A stretch of 64,000 nucleotides of DNA. Source: DATMER01 sp040349255. Its GTDB lineage: Bacteria > Acidobacteriota > Thermoanaerobaculia > Multivoradales > UBA5704. Under the pieces are notes generated by a model that did no database searches, was not told the DNA's origin, and was given only the letters and a program-made list of their open reading frames with translations. Location of the stretch: the NCBI GenBank assembly GCA_040349255.1, contig JBEQUE010000206.1, positions 6,509 through 70,508 on the forward strand, in the 5' to 3' direction. The position numbers and the translations under genes were made by a program. This document shows positions 24,287 to 36,869 of the stretch, in pieces (position 1 is the first letter of the stretch; each line of letters begins with the position of its first letter).

Positions 24287-24724
24287 TTACCTCTCCTCGT
24301 ACTGGCGGATGGCCTCGCGCAGCGCGTCGGGGATCGGGGTGGAGCGGCCGGTGGCGTAGTCGACCCAGACGATGACGCCGTGGCCGTCGGCCACCCGCTC
24401 GCCCTGCTCGGTGCCGTCGCGGCGTACGATCTCGTATTCCATGCGGAAGCTGCTGCGTCCGATCTCGGATACCCGGGTCCAGACGTCGAGCTCGGCGGGG
24501 TGGTGGACCTGCCGCCGGAAGTTGAGGTGGGCGGCGGCCAGAGCGGGGCCGTGCTTCTCGCCTTCGCGATGCTCCAGCATGCGGACCGCCGCGAAGTAGC
24601 TCATGCGGGCCGACTCGCAGTAGGTGAAGTACTTCGCGTTGTTGACATGGCCCATGATGTCCATGTCTCCCCAGCGGACGGTGATGGGCTCACGGTGTCC
24701 TCGGGGGTCCTTGCGCTCGCTCAT
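24287..24724 (-). CDS. Acyl-CoA thioesterase, 4HBT/YbgC family
   Basis: 145 residues of hotdog-fold type. The characteristic N-terminal motif VRWGDMDIMGHVNNAKYFTY contains the catalytic aspartate (D of WGDMD) and the GHVNNA segment. It is followed by LNFRRQVHHPAELDVWTRVSE and later ADGHGVIVWVDYATGRSTPIP. Predicted to hydrolyse acyl-CoA thioesters in the cytoplasm. It overlaps the ArsC-like gene upstream by four bases, so the two are cotranscribed. Substrate chain length unknown. Confidence 0.9.
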   Translation of the reverse strand: MSERKDPRGHREPITVRWGDMDIMGHVNNAKYFTYCESARMSYFAAVRMLEHREGEKHGPALAAAHLNFRRQVHHPAELDVWTRVSEIGRSSFRMEYEIVRRDGTEQGERVADGHGVIVWVDYATGRSTPIPDALREAIRQYEER

Positions 24725-25050
24725 TTCGCCAGCTCCAGCAACCGCTCCGGAGGCCGCCCGACCACCGCCCGGTCTCCGGCGACCCCGATCGGACGCTGGA
24801 GCAGGGTGGGATGGCGGGTCATGGCGGCGATCAACTCGTCATCCGGTGTGTCGCCGGTAAAGCCCAGGTCGTTCTTCCGCAGCACGTCCCGGGGCCGGAG
24901 GCCGAGTTTGCGCAGAACGTCGCGGATCTCCGTCTCGGACAGCGGCTCGCGGGTGTACTCCCGGTAGCGGTGCTCGATTCCCTTCTCGTTCAGCAAGGCG
25001 ACCGCCTTGCGACAGGTGCTGCAGGTGGCGGCGCAGATGAGCTCGATCAT
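24721..25050 (-). CDS. ArsC/Spx-family thioredoxin-fold protein (arsenate reductase-like)
   Basis: 109 residues from ATG 25050. The N-terminal CAATCSTCRKAVALL gives the ArsC family CxxC region, and the fold continues with HRYREYTREPLSETEI and PTLLQRPIGVAGDRAVVGRPPE. The RPI..... .R..VGRP segment carries the arginines that bind the oxyanion in ArsC proteins. It could reduce arsenate, or be one of the many YffB/ArsC-like proteins with other redox roles. No arsenic transporter or ArsR gene is adjacent, so arsenic resistance is not asserted. Confidence 0.85.
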   Translation of the reverse strand: MIELICAATCSTCRKAVALLNEKGIEHRYREYTREPLSETEIRDVLRKLGLRPRDVLRKNDLGFTGDTPDDELIAAMTRHPTLLQRPIGVAGDRAVVGRPPERLLELAK

Positions 25051-25163
25051 GGGGCCTGATTCTAATCGCTCCACCGTCCGTTTCCGGACACCCCGCCCGC
25101 CAGCGGACGCTTCCGGGCCCCTTCCGTTTGCCGCATTCTCCATGAAATCAATGACTTGGCCCG

Positions 25164-25179
25164 TGGCACGCCCCGTGCT
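25164..25179 (+). promoter_or_regulatory. Sigma-54 (-24/-12) promoter of the MacAB-like/two-component operon
   Basis: TGGCACGCCCCGTGCT matches the sigma-54 consensus TGGCACG-N4-TTGCW at all but one defined position, with exact -24/-12 spacing. It lies 33 bases before the ATG of the adaptor gene, leaving room for a start site near 25191 and the GAGGGAG ribosome site. The operon itself encodes a sigma-54 activator. A short inverted repeat GTCCG-TTTC-CGGAC at 25076-25089, about 115 bases upstream of the expected start, could be its enhancer site, but this is weak. Confidence 0.75.
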
Positions 25180-25211
25180 CCTTCCGGCTTCCGACCGAGG
25201 GAGAACGAAAC

Positions 25212-26453
25212 ATGGACCGCGAGCTGGATGTGAGCCTTCAACGGCGCCGGATCGGGCGCAGGATCGCCTGGGGGATCGGAGGGCTGGGCCTCTTCGCGGC
25301 CGTCCTCGTGCTCCTGCCCGGCTGGCTCCGGCCGTCCGTCGAGCGCGACCGCATCCGGATCGGTCGGGTGGATCGCGGACCGGTCGAGGGCATCGTCGAG
25401 GCGTCCGGCACCGTCATCCCCGCGTTCGAGAGCGTGGTGTCGAGCCCGGTCGACGCGCGTGTCGAGAAGATCCTCAAGCGGCCGGGCGAGGCCGTCCGGG
25501 CCGGCGAGGAGATCCTCCGGCTCGACACCTCCGCCTCGCGGCTCGCGCTGGAGACCATCGAGGACAACCTCGCGCGCAAGGCCAACGAGCAGCAGCAGGT
25601 CCGGCTCGCGCTCGACAAGAGCCTCAACGACCTGCGCGGCAGCATCGAGTCCGGCCGCCTCGACGCCGAGGCCGCCGAGTATCGGGCCGAGCAGAACCGC
25701 AGGCTCAGGACCGACGGGCTGGTCTCCGAGCAGAGCCTCAAGGCCTCCGAGGTCGAGGCGAAGAAGGCCCGCATCGGGCTCGACCGCCTCCAGGATTCGG
25801 TGGCCGGCGAGCGCCAGGCCGCCCAGGCCCGGCTCGACGGCCTGGAGCTCGACCTCCGCACGCTGCGCAAGGAGCGCGACGAGGCCCGGCGCCAGCTCGA
25901 GCTCGCCACCACGCGCTCGGACCGCGCCGGCGTCCTCACCTGGGTCGTGCCGCAGGAAGGCGCCACCGTCCGCAACGGCGAGGTCGTCGCGCGCATCGCC
26001 GACCTCGACTCGTTCCGCGTCGAAGCCACGGTGTCGGACGTCCACTCCTCGCACCTGGCCCCGGGCCTGCCGGTGCGCGTGATGATCGACGGCCGGCCGC
26101 TTCCGGGGCGGCTCGCGAACGTCTATCCGACGATCGAGAACGGCGCCGTCCGGTTTGCGGTGGATCTCGACGACGCGCGCCATCCCAAGCTGCGCAACAA
26201 CCTGCGCGCCGACGTCCTCGTGGTGACCGCCTCGCGCGCCAACGCGCTGCGGGTGCCCAAGGGCGCCGCGCAGGGCGGTGCGACCGCAACGGTCTTCGTG
26301 GTCTGCGGCGACCGCGCGGTGCGCCGGACCGTGCGCTTCGGCGTGTCCGGCTACGAGCACCTCGAAGTCCTCGACGGGCTTTCGGAAGGGGAGGACGTGA
26401 TCCTCTCCGACATGAGCGATTACCAGCACCTGGAGCAGGTGAGCCTCGAATAA
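25212..26453 (+). CDS. Periplasmic adaptor (HlyD/MacA-like membrane fusion protein)
   Basis: 413 residues. A single N-terminal membrane helix (IGRRIAWGIGGLGLFAAVLV) is followed by a split lipoyl/barrel-sandwich region (EGIVEASGTVIPAFESVVSS; GVLTWVVPQEGATVRNGEVV), a long coiled coil (about residues 105-230) and a beta-barrel with the membrane-proximal domain. This is the MacA/HlyD layout linking an inner-membrane transporter to an outer-membrane channel. It is first in an operon with a MacB-type ATPase and two permeases, under a sigma-54 promoter. No TolC-like gene is visible here. Confidence 0.92.
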   Translation: MDRELDVSLQRRRIGRRIAWGIGGLGLFAAVLVLLPGWLRPSVERDRIRIGRVDRGPVEGIVEASGTVIPAFESVVSSPVDARVEKILKRPGEAVRAGEEILRLDTSASRLALETIEDNLARKANEQQQVRLALDKSLNDLRGSIESGRLDAEAAEYRAEQNRRLRTDGLVSEQSLKASEVEAKKARIGLDRLQDSVAGERQAAQARLDGLELDLRTLRKERDEARRQLELATTRSDRAGVLTWVVPQEGATVRNGEVVARIADLDSFRVEATVSDVHSSHLAPGLPVRVMIDGRPLPGRLANVYPTIENGAVRFAVDLDDARHPKLRNNLRADVLVVTASRANALRVPKGAAQGGATATVFVVCGDRAVRRTVRFGVSGYEHLEVLDGLSEGEDVILSDMSDYQHLEQVSLE

Positions 26454-26466
26454 GAGGGAGAAAAAC

Positions 26467-27128
<662 letters not shown>

Positions 27129-27132
<4 letters not shown>

Positions 27133-28391
27133 TGATCAGGAACTACCTGAAGGTCGCCCTGAAGGTCCTGGCGCGGCGGAAATTCTTTACCTTCATCAGC
27201 CTGTTCGGGATCAGCGTCACGCTGCTCGTGCTTCTGGTGGCCGCCGCGGTCTTCGATCACGCGCTCTCGCCGCAGGAGCCCGAGACGCGCAGCGACCGGA
27301 CGCTCGGCGTCTACGACCTGGCCATGACGGGACCCCACAATGTCCAGTCGTCCGAACCCGGGTACGGCTTCCTCGAGCGCTACGTGCGCCCGCTCGCGGC
27401 GCTGCCCGGCGTGGAGGCCCTGTCGTTCATCTCGACGCCGCAGGGCGCGGTCGCCTATCTCGACGGAAAGAAGATCGAATCGCGGCTCCGGCGCACGGAC
27501 GGCGAGTTCTGGAAGATCCTGGACTTCCGTTTCCTCGAAGGCGGGCCCTTCACGCCGGAGGACGAGCGCGACGCCCGCTTCGTCGCGGTGATCAACGAGA
27601 CCACGCGCGGGCGCTTTTTCGGCGGCCGGCCGGCGGTCGGGAAGACGATCGAGGTCGATGGCCAACGCTTCCGCGTGGTCGGCGTGGTGCCGGACGTGCC
27701 GCAGCTCCGCTTCTCGTCCGCTTCGGATCTCTGGGTGCCGATCAGCACGGCCAAGTCGAAGCTCTACCGCGACCAGTGGATGGGCGGCTTCAACGCGCTG
27801 ATCCTCGCGCGCGGCCGCGCCGACCTGCCGGCGATCCGGTCGGAATTCCAGGCCCGGCTGCGCGAAGCCGAGAAGCGCCTCCCGGACCCGAAGACCTACC
27901 AGACGCTGAGCTCGGGCGCCGACACGCTGTTCGAGGCCCACATCCGTCAGTTCAGCCCGGGCGGCCACATGAACCCGCCCACACCGGGCCGGGTGAAGGC
28001 GGTGCTCTTCCTGCTCATGCTGCTCTTCATGCTGCTGCCCACCCTGAACCTGGTGAACATCAACCTGAGCCGCATCCTCGACCGGGCGTCCGAGATCGGC
28101 GTGCGCAAGGCGTTCGGCGCCTCGTCGCGCACGCTCGTCGGGCAGTTCGTGATCGAAAACCTTGTCATCACCCTGCTCGGCGCGGGGCTCGGCCTGCTTC
28201 TCGCGGTACCGGTGCTCTCGGCGCTCAACGCGAGCGGAGCCCTGCCATACGCCCGGCTGGCGGTGAATTTCCGGGTGTTCCTCTACGGCCTCGCGATGGC
28301 CGTGTTCTTCGGCGTGCTCTCGGGGGTCTACCCGGCCTGGCGCATGTCGAAGCTCCACCCTGTGCAGGCTCTCCGCGGGAGGTCGGTATGA
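27129..28391 (+). CDS. MacB/FtsX-type permease 1
   Basis: 420 residues in the type VII ABC layout: an N-terminal helix (KFFTFISLFGISVTLLVLLV), a large periplasmic MacB-PCD-like domain, and three C-terminal helices within VKAVLFLLMLLFMLLPTLNL, LGAGLGLLLAVPVLSAL and YGLAMAVFFGVLSGVYPAW. The coupling segment RASEIGVRKAFGASSRTLVG is the signature of MacB/FtsX permeases. It is translationally coupled to the ATPase before and the second permease after (ATGA overlaps). Two separate permeases imply a heterodimeric transporter. Confidence 0.92.
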
Positions 28392-29590
28392 CGCGTCATC
28401 TGTTCAAGCTGGTATGGAACCGCAAGCGCACGAACGGCCTCATGATCCTGGAGATCTTCTTCTCCTTCCTGGTCGTGTTCGTGGTCTCGACGCTGGGCAT
28501 CTACTTCTGGGACAACTACCGGCAGCCGCTCGGCTACTCCTGGGAGAACGTGTGGCGGGTCTCGATGGAGATGAACCAGGGCGACCAGGACGGCGACGAC
28601 CTGAAGGCCGAGCGCCTGAAGACGCTCGACCGACTGCTGAGAGAGGCCGAGTCGCTGGCGCCCGTCGAGTCGGCGGCCGCGGCCATGGTGAGCCCCTTCG
28701 ACCAGGGCGGCTGGACGAGCGCTACGACCATCAACGGCAAGTCGGTCGACTACGAGGCCGACGCCGTCACCCCGAAGTTCGCCGACGTGATGGGGCTCGA
28801 GGTCGTCTCCGGCCGCTGGTTCGAGGAGGCGGACTCCGCGCTCGCCTGGGACCCGGTGGTGATCGACCAGGAGCTCGCCCGCGCGGTGTACGGCGAGCGG
28901 GATGCGGTCGGGCAGGCGTTCGGCGAGCCCGCCCCGTCCGAGCGGTCGAGGCGCGTCGTCGGCGTGGTGCGCGAGTTCCGCAAGGGAGGCGAGCTGTCGG
29001 CCCGGTCGAACTTCCTGTTCGAAAACCTGCGGCTCGACCGGGCGTCCTGGTTCCAGCCGCGGTCGATCCTGGTCAAGGTCAGGCCCGGCACGCCGGCGCA
29101 GTTCGAGGAGGAGCTGACCGCGCGGCTCCAGGCCGTGGCGCCCGAGTGGTCGTTCCGGATCAAGCCGCTCTCCCAGGTCCGGCGGGCCACGTTCCGGGAG
29201 CTGCTGGCGCCGCTCGCGGCCGGCGGGACCGTGGCGTTCTTCCTGCTCCTCATGGTGGCGCTCGGCCTGCTCGGGGTGCTGTGGCAGAATCTCCTCCAGC
29301 GCACCCGGGAGCTGGGCCTGCGCCGGGCGGCGGGCGCCTCGCGCGCGGAGGTCCACCGGCAGGTGCTCTGGGAGCAGCTCATCCTGACGAGCTTCGGAGT
29401 CCTGCTGGGAGCGGTCGTGGTGATTCAGGTGCCGCTGCTCGACCTGGTCGGCTTCATCCGGCCGGCGGTGTTCGCGGCCGGGCTCCTCTTCGCCATGGCA
29501 GCCATCTACCTCCTCTCCGCGCTCTGCGCCGTGTATCCGAGCGCGCTGGCGAGCCGGGTCCAGCCCGCGGAGGCGCTGCGCTACGAATAG
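28388..29590 (+). CDS. MacB/FtsX-type permease 2
   Basis: 400 residues with the same plan as permease 1: N-terminal helix (IFFSFLVVFVVSTLGIYF), periplasmic domain, then C-terminal helices (TVAFFLLLMVALGLLGVLW; FGVLLGAVVVIQVPLLDLVG; AGLLFAMAAIYLLSALCAVY). The coupling motif is TRELGLRRAAGASRAEVHRQ. The start overlaps the stop of permease 1. Sequence divergence between the two suggests they are not interchangeable. A four-base gap separates it from the response regulator gene, consistent with one operon. Confidence 0.9.
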   Translation: MTRHLFKLVWNRKRTNGLMILEIFFSFLVVFVVSTLGIYFWDNYRQPLGYSWENVWRVSMEMNQGDQDGDDLKAERLKTLDRLLREAESLAPVESAAAAMVSPFDQGGWTSATTINGKSVDYEADAVTPKFADVMGLEVVSGRWFEEADSALAWDPVVIDQELARAVYGERDAVGQAFGEPAPSERSRRVVGVVREFRKGGELSARSNFLFENLRLDRASWFQPRSILVKVRPGTPAQFEEELTARLQAVAPEWSFRIKPLSQVRRATFRELLAPLAAGGTVAFFLLLMVALGLLGVLWQNLLQRTRELGLRRAAGASRAEVHRQVLWEQLILTSFGVLLGAVVVIQVPLLDLVGFIRPAVFAAGLLFAMAAIYLLSALCAVYPSALASRVQPAEALRYE

Positions 29591-29594
29591 CAAC

Positions 29595-30974
29595 ATGATC
29601 CTGATCGCGGACGACGACCCGTCGGTGGCCGCCTCGCTCGGCCTCCTCCTGAAGCGCCACGGCCAGCCGACGCTGGCCGCCCGGTCGCAGGAGGAGGCCC
29701 TCCGCCTGCTCGACGCGGAGGGCGACCGGATCGCGCTGGTGCTCCAGGACATGAATTTCTCGCGCGGCACCGCGGGCGAGGAGGGGCTGGAGCTGCTGCG
29801 CGAGATCCGCCGCCGCCGGCCGCAGCTCCCGGTCATCCTGATCACCGCCTGGGGCTCGATCGCGCTCGCGGTCGAGGGTATGAAGGCCGGCGCCGCCGAC
29901 TTCGTGACCAAGCCGTGGAGCAACGCGCAGCTCCTCCAGTCCGTGGACACCGCGCTGTCGCTCGCCCGCTCGGGAGACGCGAAGGCGGCGCCGGCGAGCC
30001 GCGAGGAGCTCGACCGCCGGTTCGACTTCGGCGGTCTGATCGGCCAGGACCCGCGGTTCCTCAAGATCCTGGAGGTGATCGGCCGGGTGGCGCCCACGGA
30101 CGCCTCGGTCCTCGTCACCGGAGAGAGCGGCACGGGCAAGGAGCTGGCCGCCGAGGCCATCCACCGCAACAGCCGGCGCAGGAACGGGCCGTTCGTGAAG
30201 GTGAACCTGGGCGGTATCTCTTCGACTCTGTTCGAAAGCGAGATGTTCGGCCACGTCAAGGGCGCGTTCACCGACGCCCGGGCCGACCGCAAGGGCCGCT
30301 TCGAGATGGCCCACGGCGGCACGATCTTCCTGGACGAGATCGGCGAGATCGATCCGAGCGCCCAGGTGAAGCTCCTGCGCGTGCTCCAGGACCGCTCGTA
30401 CGAGGTACTCGGCTCCAGCATCACCCGGACCGTGGACGTGCGGGTGGTCTCGGCGACGAACCGCGACCTCGGCGAGCAGGTGGCCCGCGGGCTGTTCCGC
30501 GAGGACCTGCTTTATCGGCTGAATCTCATCGCCATCCGCCTGCCGCCGCTGCGCGAGCGCCGGACGGACATCCCCGTGCTGGCCCGGCATTTCCTGGACG
30601 CCTCCACCCAAGTGTATCGGCGAGGAGCCGAGGTCTCGATCTCCGACCGTGCGCTCGACTGGCTCCGGGACCAGAGCTGGCCGGGCAACATCCGGCAGCT
30701 CAAACAGACCCTGGAGCGCGCCGCGCTGGTCCTGGACGGCGACGTCCTGGACGTGGACGACCTGCTCGCGCTCTCCGACCTGGAGACCCGGGCCGCCCGC
30801 GACCCGAACGCGCTGCCGAGCCCGGGCAGCATGACGCTCGACGAGATGGAGAAGGCCATGATCGTCAAGTGCCTGCGGCACTACGAGGGCAATGTCACGC
30901 GCGTGGCCGAGGCACTCGGACTGTCGCGGGCGGCGCTCTACCGGCGGTTCGAAAAGTACGGGCTGCAACCGTGA
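29595..30974 (+). CDS. NtrC-family sigma-54 response regulator
   Basis: 459 residues. Receiver domain (ADDDPSVAASLGLLLKRHG; phospho-acceptor likely the Asp in LVLQDMNFSRG), AAA+ domain with Walker A GESGTGKELA and the sigma-54 contact loop GAFTDA, Walker B TIFLDEIGEI, and a Fis-type helix-turn-helix (GNVTRVAEALGLSRAALYRR). It should activate sigma-54 RNA polymerase. The near-consensus sigma-54 promoter before the operon suggests positive autoregulation. It overlaps the histidine kinase gene by four bases. Confidence 0.95.
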   Translation: MILIADDDPSVAASLGLLLKRHGQPTLAARSQEEALRLLDAEGDRIALVLQDMNFSRGTAGEEGLELLREIRRRRPQLPVILITAWGSIALAVEGMKAGAADFVTKPWSNAQLLQSVDTALSLARSGDAKAAPASREELDRRFDFGGLIGQDPRFLKILEVIGRVAPTDASVLVTGESGTGKELAAEAIHRNSRRRNGPFVKVNLGGISSTLFESEMFGHVKGAFTDARADRKGRFEMAHGGTIFLDEIGEIDPSAQVKLLRVLQDRSYEVLGSSITRTVDVRVVSATNRDLGEQVARGLFREDLLYRLNLIAIRLPPLRERRTDIPVLARHFLDASTQVYRRGAEVSISDRALDWLRDQSWPGNIRQLKQTLERAALVLDGDVLDVDDLLALSDLETRAARDPNALPSPGSMTLDEMEKAMIVKCLRHYEGNVTRVAEALGLSRAALYRRFEKYGLQP

Positions 30975-32269
30975 AAGTGAGCCTGCGCGCCAAGGTCGTC
31001 CTCTACCTGGTCCTGATCCACGCCGTCCTGGGCGCGATCTCGGTCGTGGCGCTGCGGGAGAGCCGCTGGCTGCTGCTCGCGGTGGAGGGCCTGTTCGTGC
31101 TCTCGATCGCGCTCGGCTGGATGCTCGTGCGGTCGTTCTTCGTGCCGCTCGACCTGATCCGCACCGGCGCGGAGCTGATGAGCGAGCGCGATTTCTCGTC
31201 GCGGTTCCGCGAGGTGGGGCAGCCGGAGATGGACGCCCTGATCCGGATCTACAACGAGATGTCCGAGCGCCTCCGGGACGAGCGGCTGCGGCTCCAGGAG
31301 CAGAACTACTTCCTCGACCGTCTCCTGGCCGCCTCGCCGGCCGGCGTCCTGACGCTCGACTTCGACGGCCGGCTGAGCGCGATCAACCCGAGCGCCCGGA
31401 AGCTCCTCCAGGTGGAGGGGAATGTCCAGGGTCTGGCGCTCGCCGGCCTCGGGCCGCTCGGCGCGGAGCTGGCCGGCGTGCCGTCGGGGGAGTCGCGGGT
31501 GGTCGCCGACGGTCCGCGGCGGCTCAAGGTGTCGCGGGCCGAGCTCTTCGACCGCGGTTTTTCCCGCAGCTTCCTGCTGGTCGAGGAGCTGACCGAGGAG
31601 CTGCGGGCGTCGGAGAAGGCGGCCTATGGCAAGCTGATCCGGATGATGTCGCACGAGGTCAACAACTCGGTGGGTCCGGTGTCGTCGCTCCTCGACTCGT
31701 TCCGCGGCTACAGCTCGGCGCTCGGCGACGAGGACCGGCGCGACTTCGAGGAGGCGATCGACGTGGCCGTGGCGCGGATGCGGCGCCTCTCCGCCTTCAT
31801 GAACGGCTTCGCCGAGGTGGTCCGCCTGCCCGAGCCCGACCGCCGGCCGTGCGACCTGCGCCGGCTGCTCGACGAGATCGTCCTCCTGCTCCGGCCCGAG
31901 CTGGAGCGCCGGCGCATCCGGGCGGAGTGGGGGACCACCGAAACGGTTCCGTCGGTCGATCTGGACCGGAACCAGATCGAGCAGGTGCTGGTGAACGTGC
32001 TCCGGAACGCGATGGAGTCGATCGGCGAGGACGGGCGTATCGGCCTGCGGCTCTTCCTGGACGGAGATCGGACGGTCCTGACCGTCTCGGACACGGGTCC
32101 GGGCATCCCCGAAGACGTCCGTCCGCTGCTCTTCACCCCGTTCTTCAGCACGAAACGGGACGGCCGCGGCCTGGGCCTGACCCTGGTCCGGGAGATCCTG
32201 GCCGCCCACGAAGCCCGGTTCGGTCTGGAAAACCGGAATGGAGGAGCCGAGTTCCGGGTTCGCTTCTGA
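30971..32269 (+). CDS. Membrane sensor histidine kinase of the NtrB/NtrY type
   Basis: 432 residues from GTG 30971, which overlaps the regulator stop. Two membrane helices (VVLYLVLIHAVLGAISVVAL; LLLAVEGLFVLSIALGWMLV) are separated by almost no periplasmic loop, so it probably senses within the membrane or cytoplasm. They are followed by HAMP, a PAS-like domain and the H-box (MMSHEVNNSVGPVSSLLDSF). ATPase motifs are N (NVLRNAMESI), G1 (SDTGPGIPED), F (LFTPFFSTK) and G2 (GRGLGLTLV). It presumably phosphorylates the adjacent regulator and may respond to the transporter's state. Confidence 0.94.
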   Translation: MKVSLRAKVVLYLVLIHAVLGAISVVALRESRWLLLAVEGLFVLSIALGWMLVRSFFVPLDLIRTGAELMSERDFSSRFREVGQPEMDALIRIYNEMSERLRDERLRLQEQNYFLDRLLAASPAGVLTLDFDGRLSAINPSARKLLQVEGNVQGLALAGLGPLGAELAGVPSGESRVVADGPRRLKVSRAELFDRGFSRSFLLVEELTEELRASEKAAYGKLIRMMSHEVNNSVGPVSSLLDSFRGYSSALGDEDRRDFEEAIDVAVARMRRLSAFMNGFAEVVRLPEPDRRPCDLRRLLDEIVLLLRPELERRRIRAEWGTTETVPSVDLDRNQIEQVLVNVLRNAMESIGEDGRIGLRLFLDGDRTVLTVSDTGPGIPEDVRPLLFTPFFSTKRDGRGLGLTLVREILAAHEARFGLENRNGGAEFRVRF

Positions 32270-32297
32270 AGTTATACTTCGTGGTTTGGGACCCGGC

Positions 32298-34307
32298 ATG
32301 GACGAAGAGCTTTCCTGGGCGCTGCCCGACGACGACGAGGAGCGCGGTGAGACCCTGTCTCCCGCGACGGCCTCGGCGCGCCTGGGCCCGCCCCCGTCCA
32401 GCCGCGACGAGATCCTGGGCCAGGTCGGCCTCGCCCGCCTCGCGGTCTACGACCTGGTCCGCACCAGCGTCGACGAGTTCGAGCGGGTCGCGCCCTGGAG
32501 GACTCTCTACTACCCGCCGGAGGATCCGGCGAAGTTCATCGGCATCCTGACGGCGCTCATCGAGCTGATCGAGGGTATCCCGAAGCGGGTGGCCGCGACC
32601 CTGGGCAAGGTGCCGAAGGGGGCGCCGGAGTCGGACGACGAGCCGACCCGCGAGGATATCCGTTTCATGTTCAGCGGCATCCATCACATGGTGGGGCACG
32701 ACCTGAAGCGCCTGGAGAGCATCCTGGCGCCGGTGCGCGAGCGCGGCTCCGCCACACCCGGCGAGCGGCAGCTCCTCTGCGAGCTCTCCGCCGACCTCAA
32801 GGGCAAGTACGCGAGCTCCATGATGGGCGCCGCCGCGAGCCTGATCGCCCAGGGGCTGTGGAACGGCGTCGCGGTCGAGCCGGTCCTCTTCCCGGAGAAG
32901 GCGGAGGAGTTCCGCAACACCCGCGAGCTGGTGGACCTCCTGAAGGAGGTCAGCGACGCCATCAGGCAGCTCCCGGATCTGGTCCACTTCAAGGATCTGA
33001 TGGATGGCTGGCAGAACGGCAGCCGGGTGGATCAGTACGCCCTGGCCGACCTGCCGAGCCTGCGCGGCAAGATCGCCAAGCTCCTCAAGGAGCGGACCCG
33101 CCGGGCGCTCTACTCCGGCGACTACCACCAGATCAGCCGCCGCGAGGTCCTGCTCTCCGAGCGCATCACCGAGATGGAGACGCTCCACCAGCGCTCCTGG
33201 TCCACGGACCACGGCGGGCAGGACCTCGCGCCGACCTTCGCGCGGCTCGTCCAGCTCACGCTGGAGACGGCCGCCGTCCTGGACGTCACCATCCTCAAGG
33301 ACCTGATCGGCGAGAAGAAGGTCGAGGGGCTGCGGGCGCGGGTGACCTCGGCGAAGACGCGGCCGGTGTCCACCGCCTCGAACCCCGGCGCCGGCCTGGA
33401 CTCGCTGATCCCTCTCCTGGCCGAGGACGACCTGCGGATCTTCCTGGATCTCCTCCTGGGCGCCGTCATGCGGCGCGCCTCGCTGACCGTGATCCTGAGG
33501 GAGTCCGAGCCGCCCGCCCCGTCCCCGCCGCCAATGCCGTCGATACCGCCAATGCCGCCGATACCGCCAATGCCGCCGATACCGCCGCCGGTCCAGGCCG
33601 CGCCGGCTCCTCCCCCGCCTCCGGTCGTGGAGGAGGCTCCACCCGGGGCCGTCCTGCCGGACATCGCGGGGGTCGACGACTGGACCCTGCCGCCGCCGAA
33701 GCCGGCCATGGACTGGAACCCGGAGCCGCCGCGGCCGGTCGATTCCTGGAACCCCGAAACGTGGAAGCAGGAGCCGTCCTGGGCCGCGCCCGCGGCCGGC
33801 TCCTGGATGCCCGAGCCCGCGCCGCCTTCGCCGGATCTCACGTCCGACGCGTGGCTCACGCCCTCGCCGTCCGTGATCGACTGGGCCCAGCCCGAGCCGG
33901 AGCCCGAGCCCGAGCCGGTCGCGACGGCTCCGGCGCCGAACAAGAGGCTGGCGCTCAAGGCGGTGTCCGACACCCTGAACGACCTCCTGGGCCCGGGCAA
34001 CTCCAGCCTGAATTCCTTCAAGATGGCGCAGCGGCTGCTCAGCAAGCACAACCGCATCCCGGCGGCGATGCTCGAATCGACTCATCCGTTCATCCGGGAC
34101 GTGCAGGACCGGCTGGTGCCCTACCTGCGTCAGATCACGCCGTTCCAGGGCATCACGGACGAGGCGGTGAAGAAGCTCGAAGGCTACTGCCGCGACCTGC
34201 GCCGCTCGGATTTCGGCCCCGCGCAGCTCAAGGACGAGATCCCCAAGAAGATGGAGCGCTTCCTGCGCTTCCTCGAAGCGCTGCGGGCGGCCGTGCCCGC
34301 GCTTTGA
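32298..34307 (+). CDS. Helical hypothetical protein with proline-rich linker
   Basis: 669 residues from ATG 32298 (an in-frame start at 32238 lies within the kinase gene). An acidic N-terminus is followed by about 390 mainly helical residues, then a Pro/Ala/Glu/Trp-rich linker (about 410-550, including a PPMPPIPPMPPIPP stretch encoded by an 18-bp repeat), and a final helical domain (KRLALKAVSDTLNDLLGPGN...). No signal peptide, membrane segment or catalytic motif is evident. It sits between the kinase and leuS on the same strand. I recognise no family; a scaffold role is only a guess. Confidence 0.72.
   Translation: MDEELSWALPDDDEERGETLSPATASARLGPPPSSRDEILGQVGLARLAVYDLVRTSVDEFERVAPWRTLYYPPEDPAKFIGILTALIELIEGIPKRVAATLGKVPKGAPESDDEPTREDIRFMFSGIHHMVGHDLKRLESILAPVRERGSATPGERQLLCELSADLKGKYASSMMGAAASLIAQGLWNGVAVEPVLFPEKAEEFRNTRELVDLLKEVSDAIRQLPDLVHFKDLMDGWQNGSRVDQYALADLPSLRGKIAKLLKERTRRALYSGDYHQISRREVLLSERITEMETLHQRSWSTDHGGQDLAPTFARLVQLTLETAAVLDVTILKDLIGEKKVEGLRARVTSAKTRPVSTASNPGAGLDSLIPLLAEDDLRIFLDLLLGAVMRRASLTVILRESEPPAPSPPPMPSIPPMPPIPPMPPIPPPVQAAPAPPPPPVVEEAPPGAVLPDIAGVDDWTLPPPKPAMDWNPEPPRPVDSWNPETWKQEPSWAAPAAGSWMPEPAPPSPDLTSDAWLTPSPSVIDWAQPEPEPEPEPVATAPAPNKRLALKAVSDTLNDLLGPGNSSLNSFKMAQRLLSKHNRIPAAMLESTHPFIRDVQDRLVPYLRQITPFQGITDEAVKKLEGYCRDLRRSDFGPAQLKDEIPKKMERFLRFLEALRAAVPAL
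33531..33584. repeat. 18-bp in-frame tandem repeat, three copies
   Basis: CCAATGCCGCCGATACCG occurs at 33531 (one mismatch), 33549 and 33567 and encodes the PMPPIP units of the proline-rich linker. Perfect or near-perfect short repeats like this are prone to length change by slippage. The reading frame is kept because the unit is a multiple of three. Confidence 0.9.
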
Positions 34308-34363
34308 TCCCGTTCCCCCTCTCCCCGGGAGACGGCTTGACCGATCGGCTACAATCCGCCGCC

Positions 34364-36826
<2,463 letters not shown>

Positions 36827-36869
36827 TCGTGCTATTCTCCCGGTGGCTTCACCACCTCAGGAGATCTGC